This document shows, in pieces, positions 7,298 through 9,785 of a stretch of DNA of 9,785 nt; position 1 is the first letter of the stretch, and the number at the start of each line of letters is the position of its first letter. The notes under the pieces are model-generated. The model made no database searches and was not told the origin of the DNA. It was given only the letters and a program-made list of their open reading frames with translations. The translations under genes were made by a program, and so were the position numbers. The stretch covers positions 1 to 9,785 of the forward strand of contig JALQVQ010000056.1 of the NCBI GenBank assembly GCA_023260315.1. Direction: 5' to 3'. This stretch comes from Burkholderiaceae bacterium. Lineage in GTDB: Bacteria > Pseudomonadota > Gammaproteobacteria > Burkholderiales > Burkholderiaceae_C.

Positions 7298-7792
7298 TTG
7301 CCAGATTGGAGCCCACTCGACACCGTGATGGTGGCATTGCTCATTGCCTCAGCCGTCTGGGGGGCTTGGCGTGGTTTGGTGTATGAGTTGCTTGCGATTG
7401 CCAACTGGTTGGTGGCGGCGGCATTGACGGGGTTTCTTGCGCCCATGGTCGCAGAGTGGGTGCCGTTCCTTGCGGGCAGCGGGATGCTTGCCATTGCCGT
7501 GCGCTATGTGGTGGTGTTCGTGGTGTTTATTTTTGTGGGCGGATTTGTGGCTTCACTGGTGAGGCGCCTCATTTCAAGCTCGGGCTTACGGCCAGCGGAC
7601 CGATCACTGGGTGCGATTTTCGGGCTCGCGCGTGGTGTGTTGGTTCTATTTGTGTTTGCGTTTTTGGTGCTTGCTTTCGGTTTTCAGGCAGATGCGTGGT
7701 GGCGGGAGTCCATCGGCGCGCACGGTTTAACCGCCGGTTTGGAAATTTTGAAGCCGATGTTGCCGCAAGGCCTCGAAAGGTTGATCCCTTAA
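7298..7792 (+). CDS. cvpA: CvpA family membrane protein
   Basis: This 164-residue integral membrane protein has about four hydrophobic segments (roughly 9-24, 31-50, 63-90 and 105-128). Family landmarks are WRGLVYELL at 24-32 and a DRSLGAIFGLARG stretch at 101-113. CvpA was named for a need in colicin V production in E. coli and has since been tied to envelope stress tolerance; its molecular function is not settled. The start taken is the TTG at 7298, because CAGGA (7286-7290) stands 7 bases upstream and the resulting N-terminus (WSPLDTVMVALL) fits the family. The first in-frame ATG, at 7328, would cut into the first membrane helix. The TAA ends directly before the purF ATG with no base between, so coupled translation is expected. 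It lies 19 bp after the SPOR gene. Confidence 0.92.
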   Translation: MPDWSPLDTVMVALLIASAVWGAWRGLVYELLAIANWLVAAALTGFLAPMVAEWVPFLAGSGMLAIAVRYVVVFVVFIFVGGFVASLVRRLISSSGLRPADRSLGAIFGLARGVLVLFVFAFLVLAFGFQADAWWRESIGAHGLTAGLEILKPMLPQGLERLIP

Positions 7793-9283
7793 ATGTGTGG
7801 AATTGTTGGCGTGGTCAGTCACGCACCTGTTAATCAGCTCATTTATGACGCGCTGCTGCTGTTGCAACATCGGGGGCAAGATGCCGCCGGAATCGTGACG
7901 CAGAATGGCCAAAAGTTTTACATGCACAAGGCGAAGGGGATGGTGCGCGACGTCTTCCGAACCCGTGACATGCGTGCACTGCCCGGTAACGTGGGACTTG
8001 GTCAAGTGCGCTACCCAACCGCTGGCAATGCCGACAGCGAGGAGGAGGCGCAGCCGTTCTACGTCAACGCCCCATTTGGGTTGGTTATGGCGCACAACGG
8101 CAACCTCACGAACGCACATGCGCTGAAAGCGGAGCTGTTCTCGGCTGATCACCGCCACATCAATACCGACAGTGACAGTGAAGTCTTGCTCAACGTCTTG
8201 GCGCACGAGTTGGAAAACGTCACCCGTGGCGTCCCTCTGAAGCCGGCTGACGTTTTCGCGGCCGTCCGTCGCGTCCACTTGCGCTTAAAGGGCTCTTATG
8301 CCGTGGTGGCGTTGATTGCCGGTCACGGTTTGCTTGCTTTTCGCGATCCGTTTGGCATTCGCCCGTTGTGCTTGGGGCAAGGCGATGGTGCGGCGATGAT
8401 CGCCAGTGAGTCGGTTGCGCTGGAGGGTTCTGGGCAACGCTTCGTGCGAGATATTGATCCGGGTGAGGCGGTTTTCATTGACTTTGAGGGACAGGTCCAC
8501 GCCGAGCAATGTGCCGAGTCGCCTAAACGCTTTCCATGCCTGTTTGAGTTTGTCTACCTTGCTCGCCCAGACTCCCAGATGGACGGCGTGTCCGTCTACC
8601 AAGCGCGCCTCAACATGGGTGAGACCTTGGCGCAACGCGTTGTCTCAATGGTGCCGCCTGACCTCATTGATGCCGTGATCCCCATTCCAGAATCATCGCG
8701 GCCAAGCGCCATGCAGCTCGCCCACTTACTGGGAAAGCCATATCGCGAGGGATTCGTGAAGAATCGCTATGTGGGTCGCACGTTCATCATGCCCGGACAA
8801 GCCGTTCGCAAGCGGTCTGTTCGTCAAAAATTAAACGTGATCGGTTCAGAGTTCCGTGGTCGCAATGTGTTGCTGGTTGATGACTCGATCGTACGTGGCA
8901 CCACCAGCCGCGAAATCGTCCAAATGGCGCGTGACGCCGGTGCACGCAATGTTTACTTAGCCAGCGCGGCGCCGCCGGTGCGATACCCCAACGTATACGG
9001 TATCGATATGCCCAGCCCAACTGAGTTGGTGGCTCATGGTCGAACCCTTGAAGAGGTGCGTGCGCTGATCGGTTGTGATGCCCTCATTTACCAAGACGTG
9101 GCAGGGCTGAAGCGTGCGGTTTCATCGCTTAATCCAAAGCTTGATGGCTTCGATGCCTCGTGTTTTGACGGCATTTATTGCACAGGTGACATCACGGCTG
9201 ATGATGTGATGCGGATCAACCAAGGTCGCGCTGCCGATCAGGCTTTGCAAATGAAACGTGACGAAGAGGAAGAAAACGCATGA
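7793..9283 (+). CDS. purF: Amidophosphoribosyltransferase PurF
   Basis: PurF catalyses the first committed step of purine synthesis: PRPP plus glutamine gives 5-phosphoribosylamine, glutamate and pyrophosphate. The 496-residue product is close in length to E. coli PurF (505). The class II glutaminase domain starts at MCGIVGV; Cys2 becomes the N-terminal nucleophile once Met is removed, and no propeptide is present. LQHRGQDAAGI (24-34), QVRYPTAG (71-78) and AHNGNLTN (100-107) form the glutamine site. The phosphoribosyltransferase domain holds FVKNRYVGRTFIMP and the PRPP loop VLLVDDSIVRGTT at 359-371. All core residues look intact. GAAAGG at 7775-7780 is the likely ribosome-binding site, 12 bases from the ATG, inside cvpA. 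The TGA overlaps the metZ ATG. Purine feedback is expected from the family; no operator was recognised. Confidence 0.98.
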   Translation: MCGIVGVVSHAPVNQLIYDALLLLQHRGQDAAGIVTQNGQKFYMHKAKGMVRDVFRTRDMRALPGNVGLGQVRYPTAGNADSEEEAQPFYVNAPFGLVMAHNGNLTNAHALKAELFSADHRHINTDSDSEVLLNVLAHELENVTRGVPLKPADVFAAVRRVHLRLKGSYAVVALIAGHGLLAFRDPFGIRPLCLGQGDGAAMIASESVALEGSGQRFVRDIDPGEAVFIDFEGQVHAEQCAESPKRFPCLFEFVYLARPDSQMDGVSVYQARLNMGETLAQRVVSMVPPDLIDAVIPIPESSRPSAMQLAHLLGKPYREGFVKNRYVGRTFIMPGQAVRKRSVRQKLNVIGSEFRGRNVLLVDDSIVRGTTSREIVQMARDAGARNVYLASAAPPVRYPNVYGIDMPSPTELVAHGRTLEEVRALIGCDALIYQDVAGLKRAVSSLNPKLDGFDASCFDGIYCTGDITADDVMRINQGRAADQALQMKRDEEEENA

Positions 9284-9785
9284 GCGCGGACGTTACGCCA
9301 AAGAAACCAAGTGCTTGGCACCCGGAGACCCTCGCGGTGCACGCTGCGGTGGCACCCAGCCAGTACGGGGAAAACTCGGAAGCCCTCTACCTGACCAGCG
9401 GGTATGAGCAGCCGAGTGCTGAAATCGCCGCCGCCCGATTTGCCGGCGAAGAGGCGGGATACACCTATGCCCGCTTGGGCAACCCAACGGTGACGAGTTT
9501 CGAGCAAAGACTCGCTGCGATGGAAGGTGCCGAGGCATCCATCGCCACGTCGTCGGGTATGTCTGCAATTTTGTTGCTTTGCATGAGTTTGCTTCGCAGT
9601 GGCGACCATGTGATTTGTTCGCACTCCATGTTTGGGTCTACCATCAAACTGATTGGCAGCGAATTCGCCAAGTTTGGTGTCAACATCCGTGATCGTGTCG
9701 TGGTTAAGCTACGTCCTGTCATGCCACAGAACTTCCTGATTGACCCTGTAGCCACCAGCGTTGAAGATGCGCTGGGTGTTGCCAT
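9280..9785 (+). CDS. metZ: O-succinylhomoserine sulfhydrylase MetZ, N-terminal part (runs off window)
   Basis: MetZ is a cytosolic PLP enzyme of the Cys/Met metabolism family. It combines O-succinylhomoserine with sulfide to give homocysteine directly, bypassing cystathionine. The ATG at 9280 overlaps the purF stop by 4 bases and has a good GAGGA site at 9266-9270. Residues 1-134 are clearly MetZ: HPETLAVHAAVAPSQYGENS, then EALYLTSGY, AAARFAGEEAGYTYARLGNPTV (PLP and dimer contacts), EGAEASIATSSGMSAI (PLP-phosphate site, about 82-97) and SMFGSTIKLIGSEFAKFGV. The catalytic lysine lies beyond the window. After about residue 134 (position 9682) the frame stays open but no longer resembles MetZ, where a TFV-Q-TD-x-x-x-W type segment is expected. 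Genuine metZ may therefore end near 9681 in this sequence. The purF-metZ order is common in beta- and gammaproteobacteria. Confidence 0.88.
   Translation, partial: MSADVTPKKPSAWHPETLAVHAAVAPSQYGENSEALYLTSGYEQPSAEIAAARFAGEEAGYTYARLGNPTVTSFEQRLAAMEGAEASIATSSGMSAILLLCMSLLRSGDHVICSHSMFGSTIKLIGSEFAKFGVNIRDRVVVKLRPVMPQNFLIDPVATSVEDALGVA
9682..9785 (+). other. Terminal ~104 bases not matching metZ; phage-portal-like reading frame
   Basis: From about 9682 the metZ frame reads NIRDRVVVKLRPVMPQNFLI and then DPVATSVEDALGVA, which does not match any MetZ segment I know. The pattern PxNFxIDPxATSxEDA resembles, from memory, a conserved stretch of podovirus-type portal (head-tail connector) proteins. Staying in frame across the junction may be chance. 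A chimeric read at a contig end is the simplest reading; a real insertion or rearrangement in metZ is less likely. Confidence 0.45.

Noticed and set aside
9682..9785. Frameshift or pseudogene explanation for the end of metZ
   Set aside because: The other two forward frames contain stops and no MetZ-like continuation, so a simple indel does not restore the protein. A junction with foreign sequence fits better.

Overview
The window looks like chromosomal DNA of a betaproteobacterium of the order Burkholderiales, perhaps close to Comamonadaceae. This rests on the long E. coli-type ArgG with Burkholderiales-like wording, the type I MurB, YajQ, the MetZ type of sulfhydrylase, and the order folC - SPOR gene - cvpA - purF - metZ. 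Base composition is moderately GC-rich. Its length and the odd last ~100 bases suggest it may be a whole short contig, possibly metagenomic; that is inference. No rRNA, tRNA, CRISPR, transposase or integrase is visible.

Layout. Positions 2-610 (+) hold the 3' end of a Tas-like aldo/keto reductase, followed by a plausible intrinsic terminator. A two-gene plus-strand unit follows: plsY (650-1285, phosphatidic acid synthesis) and a RidA-family deaminase (1282-1653), overlapping at ATGA. yajQ (1643-2128, -) runs into the RidA gene tail to tail with an 11-bp overlap. murB (2166-3233, +) diverges from yajQ across about 37 bp and meets argG (3237-4580, -) tail to tail with a 3-bp gap; a 9-bp inverted repeat lies in the last murB codons. 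argG has a good -10 box and a long stem-loop in its 5' leader. An ArsC/Spx-like protein gene (4688-5062, -) lies upstream of argG on the same strand. It diverges from a plus-strand run to the window end: folC (5139-6482), a DedD-like SPOR gene (6523-7278), cvpA (7298-7792), purF (7793-9283) and metZ (from 9280).

How the genes fit together. The right half is linked to one-carbon, purine and methionine metabolism: FolC makes and glutamylates folates, PurF commits PRPP to purines (which need formyl-folate), and MetZ makes homocysteine, the precursor that methyl-folate converts to methionine. cvpA and purF abut exactly, and purF and metZ overlap, so coupled translation is likely. The SPOR protein (septal peptidoglycan) rides in the same run, a long-known arrangement in proteobacteria. 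The left half is a compact set of housekeeping genes for phospholipid, cell wall and arginine synthesis and metabolite damage control.

I found no convincing new biological system. The points most worth checking are the abrupt loss of MetZ similarity near 9682, where the frame continues into sequence that reads like a phage portal protein (probably an assembly chimera); the argG leader stem-loop; the inverted repeat inside the murB 3' end; and an extended -10 so close to the murB start that the mRNA may be leaderless.
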